From Paenibacillus glycanilyticus NBRC 16618 (GTDB taxonomy: Bacteria; Bacillota; Bacilli; Paenibacillales; Paenibacillaceae), in the NCBI RefSeq assembly GCF_004000805.1, contig NZ_BILY01000001.1, forward strand, positions 186,001 through 250,000: DNA of 64,000 nt. Direction: 5' to 3'. The notes under the pieces are model-generated. The model was not told the origin of the DNA, searched no databases, and saw only the letters and a list, made by a program, of their open reading frames with translations. Every line of letters begins with the position of its first letter. Within the stretch, counting starts at the first letter, position 1. Position numbers and translations under genes: made by a program. Below are positions 53,173 through 62,015 of the stretch, one piece after another.

Positions 53173-54764
53173 TATTTATTAAACAGGTCCTTCTTCTTCT
53201 GATAGGTTTGGTTTGCCCAATCCACCAAGCGGTCCAGACCGATCTTCTCCGCGTTTTTCACCATGGTCTCGTAGTTTGCCACGGCTTCTTCTTCCGATTT
53301 CGCCAAATAAATTTTGACCTTCTCGTTTTTAATCATTTCATCGATCTTCGTTTTAATCGTCTTCTCTTCCGAATCCGGCTGCAATTGAATCAAGCCAAGC
53401 TCCGGTTTGTATACCGTAAACTCTTTTTTCTCCATCAGGGCTTTCGTCTTCTGGGCCCCCGGTACATAGCTCAGCATTCCTTCCGTTACGCCATCGTTGT
53501 ACAAGTACCACCATTTGATACCGTTGGTGTTCACGAAATCGGCATCGGACGGATCATATTTCAAATTCGGATAGCCCTCGTCGTTCCAAGTCCAATGCTC
53601 GCCTTCAACGCCAAACATCGTTAATTTCTTTCCTTCGTCGCTCGCGAGGTATTGAAGGAATTTGATCGAAGCCTCGGGATCCTTGTTTTTCTTCGTAATA
53701 AACGTGCCTGCGAAGCCTAGTCCCGAGCTGACGGCCTTCGCATTTTTCGAAATGGCGCTAGGCAGCATTTGGAACGTATAGGATCCGCCCGCGTTTTTGA
53801 CCTTGATATTATCCATGTCGGCTATGCTGACCGTATGGCTATGCGCAAATGCCTTTCCGCTGGTTGCATACTGATCGTCGATCTGATCGTTCGTATAAGC
53901 GAAGTTCTCCGCCAGAATATCCCCTTCGCGGTAAAGACGGTTCATGAATTTGAAAAATTCCAGCATTTCCGGCTGCCTTATCGCATAATCTACTTTTCCA
54001 TCCCGCTCGTACCAGCCGTCCAGAAGACCCTCGACTCCGAACTGCTGCAGGAAATATTGCTCAATCCAATCCTTATCCATGATCAAGGGAACCATGTCCG
54101 GATATTTTTGTTTAACCATGCCGAGAACCTTTACAAAGTTATCGATGGTGTCAATCGGCGGATTTCCCAGCTCCTTCAGAATATCTTCGCGCACCGCGAT
54201 ACCCGGATTTCCGTCACTTCCCAGCGAATATTTGTTCTGAGCCATTTCCTCCTGGGTTGCGAAGGAATTGCGCACGGTGTAGAAGTTGCCGTCATCCATC
54301 GTGTGGATCGCGATTCTTGTCGGATCGATCTTAAAGTCCGGCGCATATTTCTCGATTAGTTCATTCCATGGATAGGAAAGCTTCGAATCGGACATCCGGT
54401 CGATGTTGGCATACGTAAAGACCAGATCCGGAAGATCGCCGGATGCGATCATCAGCGGAAGCTGCTTGTCATCCGTAGCGACCGTTACTTTTAGCTTGAT
54501 TCCCGTCTTTTCGGTAATTTTCTCGGCAACGGATCCCTTCCATTCTTTTACCGGATACCACGAGGCATCGATAAACAAGGACAGCTCCTTCACTTCGTTG
54601 TTTTTTGCGGGCGGTTCCGAGGATGTTTCAGACGGATTTGCGGCACCCGCGTTTTCCTTCTGGCCGTCATTGTTGTTATTGCCGCCGCATGCGGACATCA
54701 GCGCTATCGTCATCATAAGGATGAGCGATAGGAGCAGAGCCTTCTTCCCTTTGTTTCTGTTCAA
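53172..54764 (-). CDS. Extracellular sugar-binding lipoprotein (LipO/YtcQ type)
   Basis: A 530-residue solute-binding lipoprotein: lipobox ALMSAC near residue 26, Asn/Gly-rich linker, binding domain with VAEKITEKTGIKLKVTVATDDKQ. The start is TTG at 54764 with GGAGGGG five bases upstream. It follows the YtcP-type permease and precedes the YesM/YesN pair, giving an importer tied to its own sensor system; GH95 downstream suggests fucosylated or galactosylated cargo. Confidence 0.92.
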   Translation of the reverse strand: MNRNKGKKALLLSLILMMTIALMSACGGNNNNDGQKENAGAANPSETSSEPPAKNNEVKELSLFIDASWYPVKEWKGSVAEKITEKTGIKLKVTVATDDKQLPLMIASGDLPDLVFTYANIDRMSDSKLSYPWNELIEKYAPDFKIDPTRIAIHTMDDGNFYTVRNSFATQEEMAQNKYSLGSDGNPGIAVREDILKELGNPPIDTIDNFVKVLGMVKQKYPDMVPLIMDKDWIEQYFLQQFGVEGLLDGWYERDGKVDYAIRQPEMLEFFKFMNRLYREGDILAENFAYTNDQIDDQYATSGKAFAHSHTVSIADMDNIKVKNAGGSYTFQMLPSAISKNAKAVSSGLGFAGTFITKKNKDPEASIKFLQYLASDEGKKLTMFGVEGEHWTWNDEGYPNLKYDPSDADFVNTNGIKWWYLYNDGVTEGMLSYVPGAQKTKALMEKKEFTVYKPELGLIQLQPDSEEKTIKTKIDEMIKNEKVKIYLAKSEEEAVANYETMVKNAEKIGLDRLVDWANQTYQKKKDLFNK

Positions 54765-54793
54765 AGTAACCCCTCCAACAAGTGATGTTTATA

Positions 54794-54813
54794 TTAAAGC
54801 AAACGCTTTAATA
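54794..54813 (-). promoter_or_regulatory. Weak cre-like dyad inside the importer operon
   Basis: The dyad TTAAAGCAAACGCTTTAA (about 54794-54811) resembles a cre with two mismatches. It lies between the YtcP-type gene stop and the binding-protein start. Its function is uncertain. Confidence 0.35.
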
Positions 54814-54829
54814 TCATGCCAATTAAAAA

Positions 54830-55711
54830 TCAGCCCTTCACGGAACCCAGCATAATTCCTTGAATGAAAAATCTTTGAAGAAACGGATAGACGCATACGA
54901 TAGGCGCGATTGAGATAACCATGGCCGCTACCTGAAGCGAATAGCTGGTGACGCCCGCCGAGGCACTGTTTGCAACCGCTATAGCATCCATCGGAGCATT
55001 GCTCTTATTAATAACCTCCATCATCCGGAAGGCTAGCGTCCGCAGACCTTCAGACTGCACGAAGTACGCGGAATCGAGCCAGGAGTTCCATTGACCAACT
55101 CCCAGGAATAGCGACATGGTTGCGATCAGCGGCATCGAGACGGGCAGCATGATCCGGTAGAAAATAACAAGCTCGCCGGCCCCGTCCATATGAGCCGATT
55201 CTTTTAATTCGCTCGGAATTTCCCGAAAGAACGAGATGGCTATGAGAAGAAAAAACGTGCTCAGTATGGAAGGAATGACATAGACGCCAAACGTGTTCAG
55301 TAGTCCCACGGAGCGCAGAACGACGTAATACGGAATCAAACCGCCGGAAAAGTACATCGCGAAAATAATGACCGTGAAGTAACTTTTGCGGAAAAGCAGA
55401 TCCCGGTGCGAAAGCCCATACGCGACCAAGCAGGTAAAAAGGACGCCTAGGGCGGTTCCTGCAAGCGTTCTCATAATCGTGACCAAAAATGCGCGGTACC
55501 AGTGGGGATCATCCAAGAACCTCGCGTAATTTTCAAAGGTGAAGGTTCTCGGCCATAGATAAACGCCACCAAGAAGCGAATCGGTTCCTTTATTGAAGGA
55601 TAGAATCAGAACGTAATAAAACGGATAAAGCATGGATAACGTCAGAATGGCTAGTAGCGCATAAACCAAGACATCCATGAAACGGTCTTTTTGTTTCTGG
55701 CTGAGCTGCAT
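54830..55711 (-). CDS. YtcP/LplC-type ABC permease
   Basis: A 293-residue permease with six predicted helices, EAA loop ELKESAHMDGAGELVIFYRI near residue 170 and the group's C terminus RFFIQGIMLGSVKG. ATG at 55711 has AAAGGGGAG upstream, 15 bases after the LplB-type gene. Confidence 0.92.
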   Translation of the reverse strand: MQLSQKQKDRFMDVLVYALLAILTLSMLYPFYYVLILSFNKGTDSLLGGVYLWPRTFTFENYARFLDDPHWYRAFLVTIMRTLAGTALGVLFTCLVAYGLSHRDLLFRKSYFTVIIFAMYFSGGLIPYYVVLRSVGLLNTFGVYVIPSILSTFFLLIAISFFREIPSELKESAHMDGAGELVIFYRIMLPVSMPLIATMSLFLGVGQWNSWLDSAYFVQSEGLRTLAFRMMEVINKSNAPMDAIAVANSASAGVTSYSLQVAAMVISIAPIVCVYPFLQRFFIQGIMLGSVKG

Positions 55712-55726
55712 GCCGGCTCCCCTTTC

Positions 55727-56710
55727 CTAGAATAGACTTGAACCCGAAGTGCGTTTGGCAATGTAGTTGCTGGAGAAAATCAGAATGACGGAAATGACGG
55801 ATTGAATCAAATCGATCGCTGCCGCATAAGAGAATCTCCCGTCTCTTAATCCCACCTTGAACGCATAGGTTTGAACGATCTCCGAGGTTGGATTGTTGAT
55901 GCTGTTGCCGAACAGGAAAGCCTGCTCGAAGTTGGAGCCAACCAACCCTCCGCCCAGAATGCTTCCGATTGTCAGAATAAGCACGACCACGATCGTTCCT
56001 TTCATTCCGGGGAATGTTATATGTCGAATTCGAGCCAAGCGGCCCGCTCCGTCGATCTGCGCGGCTTCGTACAGCGACGGGTTAATGCCCGCTATAGCGG
56101 CCAGGAAGATAATCGTCCACCAACCCATTTCCTTCCAGACGGCGCTTCCCGTCGCGAAGCCCCAGAAGTAATTGGGATTGGTCAGTACGTCGAGCGGTTT
56201 GTCGATCAAGCCAAGTCCTAAAAGTGCCTTATTGACCATCCCGACATCCGTAGACAGGAATGCGAAAGCGATCCCCGCGACGACAACCCACGAAATGAAA
56301 TGGGGCAAATAGCTGACCGTTTGAACAAAACGCTTAAATTGTGCATTTTTCACTTCGCTCAATAGAATGGCAAGCAATATGGGAGCCGGAAAAGCGAAAA
56401 AGACTTTCAAAAGACTTAAGACCAGCGTATTTCGAACAATCATCCCGAACTGGTAGTCGTTAAAGAATTCCTTGAAATGCTTCAACCCCACCCATTCGCT
56501 CGTAAAAATGCCCTTAATTCCGGTTGAGATGGAATACTGCTTAAATGCCATTAGAATGCCGAACATCGGCGTATAGGCAAAGACGAGCAAAAAAATCATG
56601 CCTAGCCCAACGAACAGGTGCAGCGTTTTTTGCTTTTTAAACCGCTTCCATAACTGTGCTCGTGCTTCTGTTTTTCCCGTAGTTCCCGTTACCCGAGTAC
56701 CCAACTCCAT
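55727..56710 (-). CDS. LplB-type ABC permease
   Basis: A 327-residue permease with a basic N terminus of about 30 residues, six predicted helices (first near 32-52, FAYTPMFGILMAF) and EAA loop LYEAAQIDGAGRLARIRHI near residue 215. AAGGAGG lies before the ATG at 56710. It heads the operon LplB-YtcP-binding protein-YesM-YesN-GH95, with a cre upstream. Confidence 0.92.
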   Translation of the reverse strand: MELGTRVTGTTGKTEARAQLWKRFKKQKTLHLFVGLGMIFLLVFAYTPMFGILMAFKQYSISTGIKGIFTSEWVGLKHFKEFFNDYQFGMIVRNTLVLSLLKVFFAFPAPILLAILLSEVKNAQFKRFVQTVSYLPHFISWVVVAGIAFAFLSTDVGMVNKALLGLGLIDKPLDVLTNPNYFWGFATGSAVWKEMGWWTIIFLAAIAGINPSLYEAAQIDGAGRLARIRHITFPGMKGTIVVVLILTIGSILGGGLVGSNFEQAFLFGNSINNPTSEIVQTYAFKVGLRDGRFSYAAAIDLIQSVISVILIFSSNYIAKRTSGSSLF

Positions 56711-56773
56711 AACTGCGCCTCCTTTGTTTCAGTGTACTCGCCGGGACCAAGCCGTCGAAAGCCAACATTCTTA

Positions 56774-56788
56774 AGAAAGCGTTGTCAT
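56774..56788 (-). promoter_or_regulatory. cre site upstream of the second LplB-type operon
   Basis: On the minus strand ATGACAACGCTTTCT matches the cre consensus at 14 of 15 positions, 64 bases before the ATG at 56710. I could not place a convincing -35/-10 pair. Confidence 0.6.
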
Positions 56789-56840
56789 TTTTTAAGATCG
56801 CTTTTTTCAGACTGATAAACTAGCAGATTCTTAGAACTAA

Positions 56841-56880
56841 CAAAAAAGACAATCCACCCTATAAAGTGGATTGTCTTAAT
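56841..56880 (-). terminator. Terminator of the AraC gene at 56935
   Basis: Perfect 12-bp arms AAGACAATCCAC (56846-56857) and complement (56866-56877), 8-base loop, followed on the minus strand by a run of T. The inner 11 bases of the arms equal those of the terminator at 142-179. Confidence 0.9.
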
Positions 56881-56934
56881 AACGTCCAGCATTGTCACCA
56901 GCCGCGGTCGGCCGCGTCACTCTATCGCTTCGAT

Positions 56935-57780
56935 TTATCTGTAAAATAGAAGCCGGTTGGCATAGGCATTGCGATAGTCCGTTGGGGTTAATCCCGCCAT
57001 CCTCTTGAAGCTATGCATGAACTGATGACTATCCGGGTAACCAAGCTGCTGCGATATCTCTTTAATACTCTGATTGGTATCGGCCAAAAGCGATTTGGCT
57101 GCATCCATCTTCTCCTGAAGCATAAATTGCTTCAGTGGAACTCCTGCAATCTCAGAAAAAAGAGAGGACAAATACTTGGCATTATATCCAAAATGCTCAG
57201 CCAATTGGCCGACCTTCAAACTCTCCTGCCGATTCCACTTGATATAATCCACAAGGTCGTTATAAAGCTGCTGCTGCTTTAACTTTTTGCCCGATTGGTT
57301 CTGAATGAAATAAAGCTGATTATACAACTCGCATAAGATCCCGGTAGTCAAATAATTGTTGAGTGTCTGCTCCCGGTAGCTGCGGACGGAATCCTGCAGC
57401 TGCTTGAGCAATACGATCAATTTATCCTGACTTCTGAGCGTCCCTTTCTCCGGAATCCATACCTTCCCCGGCTCATAGCCCGGATCATTATCTTCGAGTT
57501 GATATCCGTCCTGAACCGCAAAATGAAGCCAATAAAAGCTGCAGTCAGACTCCCTGTAACCGGCTTGCTCAGCTCCCGGCGGCATGAGCAGAAAGTCTCC
57601 CTCGTTCAGAATATGGCGCTCGTTGTCCTTGGCTATATATAAAGTGCCTCTGGTTTGAATAAACAGCTCAAATTCGTGCAGCATGCGGTGCATGTGCCTC
57701 CACTCCGGAGTTGGTGCCACAAATTTCCCGGTCATTACCAGGGTTACCGGCCGATCTACACGGAAGCTGAAGCTGGTCAT
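56935..57780 (-). CDS. AraC-family regulator with cupin-type sensor domain
   Basis: A 281-residue regulator: cupin-like N terminus (about 10-110; FELFIQTRGTLYIAKDNERH, EGDFLLMPPGAEQAGY) and AraC double helix-turn-helix (about 180-275; LKVGQLAEHFGYNAKYLSSLFSE, SIKEISQQLGYPDSHQFMHSFKR). ATG at 57780 follows AAAGGGTGG. It is divergent from the GH127 gene, which it probably controls in response to an arabinose-containing sugar. Confidence 0.9.
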   Translation of the reverse strand: MTSFSFRVDRPVTLVMTGKFVAPTPEWRHMHRMLHEFELFIQTRGTLYIAKDNERHILNEGDFLLMPPGAEQAGYRESDCSFYWLHFAVQDGYQLEDNDPGYEPGKVWIPEKGTLRSQDKLIVLLKQLQDSVRSYREQTLNNYLTTGILCELYNQLYFIQNQSGKKLKQQQLYNDLVDYIKWNRQESLKVGQLAEHFGYNAKYLSSLFSEIAGVPLKQFMLQEKMDAAKSLLADTNQSIKEISQQLGYPDSHQFMHSFKRMAGLTPTDYRNAYANRLLFYR

Positions 57781-57866
57781 GAAACACCACCCTTTCTGCC
57801 CTTTTTACACCTCATTGTAGAATAAATCAAACAAATCGGATAGATCCCTTCGAATTAACTTCCTTT

Positions 57867-57890
57867 TTGACACATAATCAAACCTTACGC
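57867..57890 (+). promoter_or_regulatory. Perfect -35 element upstream of GH127
   Basis: TTGACA at 57867-57872 on the + strand, with no good -10 at 17-18 bases (CATTTA). A strong -35 with a poor -10 fits a promoter that needs an activator, such as the divergent AraC protein. Confidence 0.35.
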
Positions 57891-57951
57891 CATTTACCGG
57901 GACCGCCTGCTAGTAATAAGCTTTTATCATATTCGCGAGAGGATGATGTTC

Positions 57952-60222
57952 ATGAAGGCATTAACAGGCAGTACGGCTTTGAACCATTTTGAGCTGAACC
58001 GGGTGAAGTTGTACAGTGAATACCAAACGAACGCCTTTCAGAAAGAATTGGATTATTTGCGCAGCTATGACGTGGACCGGCTGATTGCCGGATTCAGGGA
58101 GACTAGCGGCCTGCAGCCAAAAGCAGACAAGTATCCCGGCTGGGAGAATACCGAAATTCGCGGGCATACGTTAGGTCATTACTTAACCGCCGTATCCCAA
58201 GCCTATGCTCAAACGCAGGATTCCGAGCTGCTGGAGAAACTGAAATACCTGGTTGCGGAGCTGGCTGAAGCTCAGCAGGAGAGCGGTTATTTATCCGCTT
58301 TTCCCGAGACGTTGTTTGACAATGTGGAGAACCGAAAACCGGCGTGGGTTCCTTGGTATACCATGCACAAAATCATTGCCGGGCTAGTTGCCATCTATCA
58401 AGCGACCAAGCTGCAGCAAGCTTATGAGGTTGTCAGCCGCTTAGGCGATTGGGTCGCGGACCGTGCCTGTTCTTGGTCGGAGGAGCTTCAGGCTACCGTT
58501 CTGGCGGTCGAATACGGCGGCATGAACGACTGCATGTATGATCTGTACAAGCTCACAGGCAACAGCCTTCATCTGGAGGCCGCTCACAAGTTTGACGAGA
58601 TCAGCTTGTTCGAAGCGCTTCGGGAAGGAAGGGATGTACTCAAAGGCAAGCATGCCAATACCATGATTCCGAAGTTTATCGGTGCCTTGAACCGTTATTT
58701 AACGCTTGGCGAAAGCGAGCGCGGCTACCTGGAAGCGGCGGTTAACTTCTGGGATACGGTCGTCTATCATCACAGCTATATCACTGGCGGCAACAGCGAA
58801 TGCGAGCATTTCGGAGAACCGGATATTCTGGACAGTAAGCGCTCAGACGTAACCTGCGAAACCTGTAACAGCTATAATATGCTGAAGCTGACGAAAGAGC
58901 TGTTCAAGCTCACGCAAAACAGCAAATACGCCGATTTTTACGAGAAAACGTATATCAATGCCATCCTTTCTTCGCAAAATCCGGAGACCGGCATGACGAT
59001 GTATTTCCAGCCGATGGCCACTGGTTACTTCAAAGTTTACAGCTCGCCCTTTGAACACTTTTGGTGTTGTACGGGTACGGGAATGGAGAGCTTTACCAAG
59101 CTGAATGACAGCATCTACTTCCATTTGGACCATAATCTTTATGTCAATCAATTCTACAGCAGCAGACTGGATTGGACGGAGCAGCACACTGTTGTCACGC
59201 AGACGACTTCGCTGCCGCATAGTGACCTTGTCCATTTGACGGTAAGCACAGGCACTCCGAAACGGCTTGCTATTCATATTCGTATCCCTCATTGGGCTGC
59301 TGGAGAAGTCGAGATCGTGCTTAATGGAGAAGCCGTTATTGCTTCTGTTCAGCAGCAGTATGTCGTTCTTGACTGGACCTGGAAGGATGGGGATACAATA
59401 GAAGCTCGTATCCCCATGAAGGTTACTTTCTCGTCTCTGCCGGATGCTCCTCATGTCATTGGCCTGCAATACGGTCCTGTCGTTCTAAGCGCAGCGCTTG
59501 GCAAGGAAGATATGGTGGAATCAAGAACCGGGGTTATCGTTAACATCGCGACAAGAAGGATAGCGGTTAAGGATTATATCGTACCTCGAGGGATGAGCGT
59601 CAAGGAATGGCTTGCCCAATTCGACAAGCATGTCGTACGTCTTGGGAATGAACTGGCCTTCTCGCTGAGAAACACCGATATGGATGAACGGTTAATTTTC
59701 ACCCCGCACTATCTGCAGCACCGGGAAAGATACGGCATTTATTGGAGCCTCCTGGATCATGAATCCGAGGAATTGCGGCAGCATACGGAGGCCGTGGACC
59801 GGGAACGCAGGTTAAGAGAGGCAACAATTGATTCCGTGCAGGTTGGTAATGATCAATATGAATTGGAGCATCAGGTTGAGGGCGAGCGCACGCATGGCGG
59901 TACGTGGGAAGGATTAAACGGAAGGATGGCGGAAGCCGGAGGATGGTTCAGCTATCAATTGAAGATCCAGCCGGATGCAGCGTTAGCGGTTACCTTTAAC
60001 CGCATGCATACGAACAGAAGCTTTGACATTTACGTCGACGACAAGCTGCTGGCAACCGAGAGCTTCCCTGACGTATGGAAGAGAAGCTTCTATGAAAGGC
60101 TGTTTGAGCTTCCCGATGCTTTAACAGCTGGCAAAACATCCGTAACCGTTAAGTTTGTGCCGAACGGGAAAATAAACGGCATTTATGGCGTCCTAAGGAC
60201 AATCAAACATTCGGCTGATTAA
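57952..60222 (+). CDS. GH127 beta-L-arabinofuranosidase
   Basis: A 756-residue GH127 enzyme with an N-terminal (alpha/alpha)6 barrel and beta-sandwich domains. By comparison with HypBA1 of Bifidobacterium, the zinc/Cys site is present: Glu289 (FGEPD), Glu303 and Cys305 (TCETC) and the nucleophile pair Cys372-Cys373 (FWCCTGTG). No signal peptide, so it hydrolyses imported L-arabinofuranosides. Three in-frame ATGs (57943, 57946, 57952) are close together; 57952 has the best spacing from GAGAGG. Confidence 0.93.
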   Translation: MKALTGSTALNHFELNRVKLYSEYQTNAFQKELDYLRSYDVDRLIAGFRETSGLQPKADKYPGWENTEIRGHTLGHYLTAVSQAYAQTQDSELLEKLKYLVAELAEAQQESGYLSAFPETLFDNVENRKPAWVPWYTMHKIIAGLVAIYQATKLQQAYEVVSRLGDWVADRACSWSEELQATVLAVEYGGMNDCMYDLYKLTGNSLHLEAAHKFDEISLFEALREGRDVLKGKHANTMIPKFIGALNRYLTLGESERGYLEAAVNFWDTVVYHHSYITGGNSECEHFGEPDILDSKRSDVTCETCNSYNMLKLTKELFKLTQNSKYADFYEKTYINAILSSQNPETGMTMYFQPMATGYFKVYSSPFEHFWCCTGTGMESFTKLNDSIYFHLDHNLYVNQFYSSRLDWTEQHTVVTQTTSLPHSDLVHLTVSTGTPKRLAIHIRIPHWAAGEVEIVLNGEAVIASVQQQYVVLDWTWKDGDTIEARIPMKVTFSSLPDAPHVIGLQYGPVVLSAALGKEDMVESRTGVIVNIATRRIAVKDYIVPRGMSVKEWLAQFDKHVVRLGNELAFSLRNTDMDERLIFTPHYLQHRERYGIYWSLLDHESEELRQHTEAVDRERRLREATIDSVQVGNDQYELEHQVEGERTHGGTWEGLNGRMAEAGGWFSYQLKIQPDAALAVTFNRMHTNRSFDIYVDDKLLATESFPDVWKRSFYERLFELPDALTAGKTSVTVKFVPNGKINGIYGVLRTIKHSAD

Positions 60223-60229
60223 AAAACAG

Positions 60230-60272
60230 ATGGGACGCTTCCGGCTTAGGCCGGAGGCGTCCCTTTGCTTTT
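60230..60272 (+). terminator. Terminator of the GH127 gene
   Basis: Long GC-rich stem (60232-60245 with 60250-60263, one wobble) and a 4-base loop, followed by TTTGCTTTT. Confidence 0.9.
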
Positions 60273-60369
60273 ACTTATAAAAATAATTGTACAAGCGTTG
60301 CATCAACACGGCCGTTTCCGCCCTCGTCGTCCACGCTTTCGGATTGATGCTCTGATTCGACCCGTTCAC
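60271..60369 (-). pseudogene. Remnant of an S-layer-homology (SLH) domain C terminus
   Basis: The minus strand encodes WVNGSNQSINPKAWTTRAET, then AVLMQRLYNYFYK and a stop. This is the usual end of an SLH repeat (TRAE block plus a hydrophobic helix). Upstream the frame loses similarity at once, so only about 33 residues of a surface-anchored protein remain. It lies between the GH127 terminator and the esterase operon. Confidence 0.65.
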
Positions 60370-60569
60370 CCAATTGCACGGCCTGCCTGGCATATGCAAA
60401 TTCGCTGCGAGAGGTTGTTTAAACCTTCAACCGGCTTGATCGCATTGGGTTCGTTATTTAATAAATAATCGTAAAAGAGGGCGTTCTGCAATCGATAATC
60501 GCTGGCTAGAATTTTGGAATAATCTTCGATGGAGGATAGCAAGGTTTGAAGATTGTTTTTGATGAGCAC
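60370..60569 (-). pseudogene. Remnant resembling a YesM-type kinase sensor region
   Basis: A 67-residue frame on the minus strand (NNLQTLLSSIEDYSKILASD, YRLQNALFYDYLLNN) resembles the start of an extracellular sensor domain of YesM-type kinases. There is no membrane helix, kinase domain or clear ribosome site, so it looks like a decayed fragment next to the SLH remnant. The assignment is tentative. Confidence 0.4.
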
Positions 60570-60587
60570 AAGCTCCCGGGATGAACT

Positions 60588-60625
60588 TTAAAAAAGAAAG
60601 CCGGCAAATGACCAGCTTTCTCCCG
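60588..60625 (-). terminator. Terminator of the CE1-type esterase gene
   Basis: Nine-base stem GAAAGCTGG/CCGGCTTTC (one G-U pair) with a 7-base loop, followed on the minus strand by TTTTTT, 12 bases after the esterase stop. Confidence 0.85.
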
Positions 60626-60636
60626 GAACCTTGGTT

Positions 60637-61704
60637 CTAAAGCGTCTTTCTAACATCCGATTCTGCATACTCTTCGCTATTTCCAAATATCAGGCGGCTA
60701 AAGTTGTAGGCACCGTTATTCCAAACATTAAAATCGTGAAAACCGTCCTTAATCACAACTTGATAAAAAGGACCAAGATGATTTCCCGCATGTTCTGTAA
60801 GCCCCTCTATCGATTTCGCATAGCTCGTAATGGCAACGCCATCGGCATCTCCACAAGTCATATACAGCAGCTGGAGCTTATGATCCGATGATCTCAGGCT
60901 TGCTCCAAGAACGCTGCCTTCACTCGATGTGGGAGCATTCGAGAAAGCACCGACATAAGCGAACAAATCTATCATGCCTGGCGCCGGCACCGTCTTATCC
61001 AGCCCGTTGTTCCAGGAACTTTCGGTTCCCGTGAATCGCGTCGAGTCGTATCTGTAACCGCCGACAATCAGATTCAGAGCCTGCATTCCACCCATCGAAA
61101 GTCCGGCGATCGCCCGATGCGCGCGATTAAATAGGATTCCCTCAGGGGATGTGTCCGTTATGTTCGCGTAAGTATTGTAATTGTATTCTATAAACGGAAT
61201 CAAATCGTGTCTCAGCTCGTAATCGAAGTAATAGAACCCCAGCATATTGGTTCCTTCGGTCGTAAAGGATGCGTCCGTCCAGTCATGGGCGCTTCTTCCG
61301 TTGGGGAATACGACGATCAGCGGTTCAATATCTCCCTTAGCAATGAGATTGTCGAATAAGTTGCAAAGGATAAATCGCTCGTCAACCTGACCGTTGCTGC
61401 TTAACCATTCGAATTGACTCCCGCCAACGCCGTGAAGCAAATACATGACATTGTATCTGGTGTCCTTGTCGCTCGAATCATAACCCGCTGGCAGGTAAAC
61501 ATTGCATCTTTTCCAGATGGCATCGCCTGCAACGGTTTCTCTCCCCGCTTCGCTGACCGGGATGTTCTCCTTGGCGACAAGCTGCCGGGATATATCAATA
61601 TAGCTGCTTGCCTCGTAGGAAACCTCTTGAATCGTACCTTGAAGCTCTGGCTTCACTGAGTTAAAATATTCAGCCGGTACGGCAGTTACATTCCTATTTC
61701 TCAT
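60637..61704 (-). CDS. CE1-type esterase (feruloyl or acetyl-xylan esterase)
   Basis: A 355-residue alpha/beta hydrolase of the esterase-D/CE1 type. The nucleophile Ser lies in GLSMGGMQA (near 212), the Asp in CGDADG (near 300) and the His in DGFHDFNVWN (near 335); YLLHGVGGSQFEW carries the oxyanion region. No signal peptide, so it acts in the cytoplasm, probably removing feruloyl or acetyl groups from imported xylo-oligosaccharides. ATG at 61704 has a rather distant AGGGG. It is a single-gene unit. Confidence 0.85.
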   Translation of the reverse strand: MRNRNVTAVPAEYFNSVKPELQGTIQEVSYEASSYIDISRQLVAKENIPVSEAGRETVAGDAIWKRCNVYLPAGYDSSDKDTRYNVMYLLHGVGGSQFEWLSSNGQVDERFILCNLFDNLIAKGDIEPLIVVFPNGRSAHDWTDASFTTEGTNMLGFYYFDYELRHDLIPFIEYNYNTYANITDTSPEGILFNRAHRAIAGLSMGGMQALNLIVGGYRYDSTRFTGTESSWNNGLDKTVPAPGMIDLFAYVGAFSNAPTSSEGSVLGASLRSSDHKLQLLYMTCGDADGVAITSYAKSIEGLTEHAGNHLGPFYQVVIKDGFHDFNVWNNGAYNFSRLIFGNSEEYAESDVRKTL

Positions 61705-61887
61705 CGTTCATGATCGCCCCTTCGGTCGCTTGGTAATAGGTTAATAGTATCATGACGATAAAGAGCGACGTAACCTTACAAATTATATATTCACTTGCAA
61801 TTATTTAACTGAGATATGCATCGCCACCGTGATTAACATAGGAGTAATTAAACAACCAAGAGCCGTTCAACCGGCAAAAAAAAATTC

Positions 61888-61916
61888 TTTACCGATCGTT
61901 CTCAATAAGATATGAT
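61888..61916 (+). promoter_or_regulatory. Probable promoter of the SDR gene
   Basis: -35 TTTACC (61888-61893), 17-base spacer, -10 TATGAT (61911-61916) on the + strand, 100 bases before the ATG. The remaining part of the gap 61705-62015 is AT-rich and contains the dyad below; I see no gene in it. Confidence 0.5.
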
Positions 61917-61924
61917 GAATTCAA

Positions 61925-61955
61925 GTCTATTGGGAATGATCATTCTAAAATAGAC
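61925..61955. promoter_or_regulatory. Nested palindrome downstream of the SDR promoter
   Basis: GAATGATCATTC (61934-61945) is a perfect 12-base palindrome flanked by an outer inverted repeat TCTATT/AATAGA (61926-61931 and 61949-61954). It sits about 10-30 bases beyond the expected transcription start, a typical repressor site. Confidence 0.45.
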
Positions 61956-62015
61956 GTCGAATATGGCTAAACTCAATTTGATTCACCAAATAAACAGGAG
62001 AAGGAGCAAATTAAC

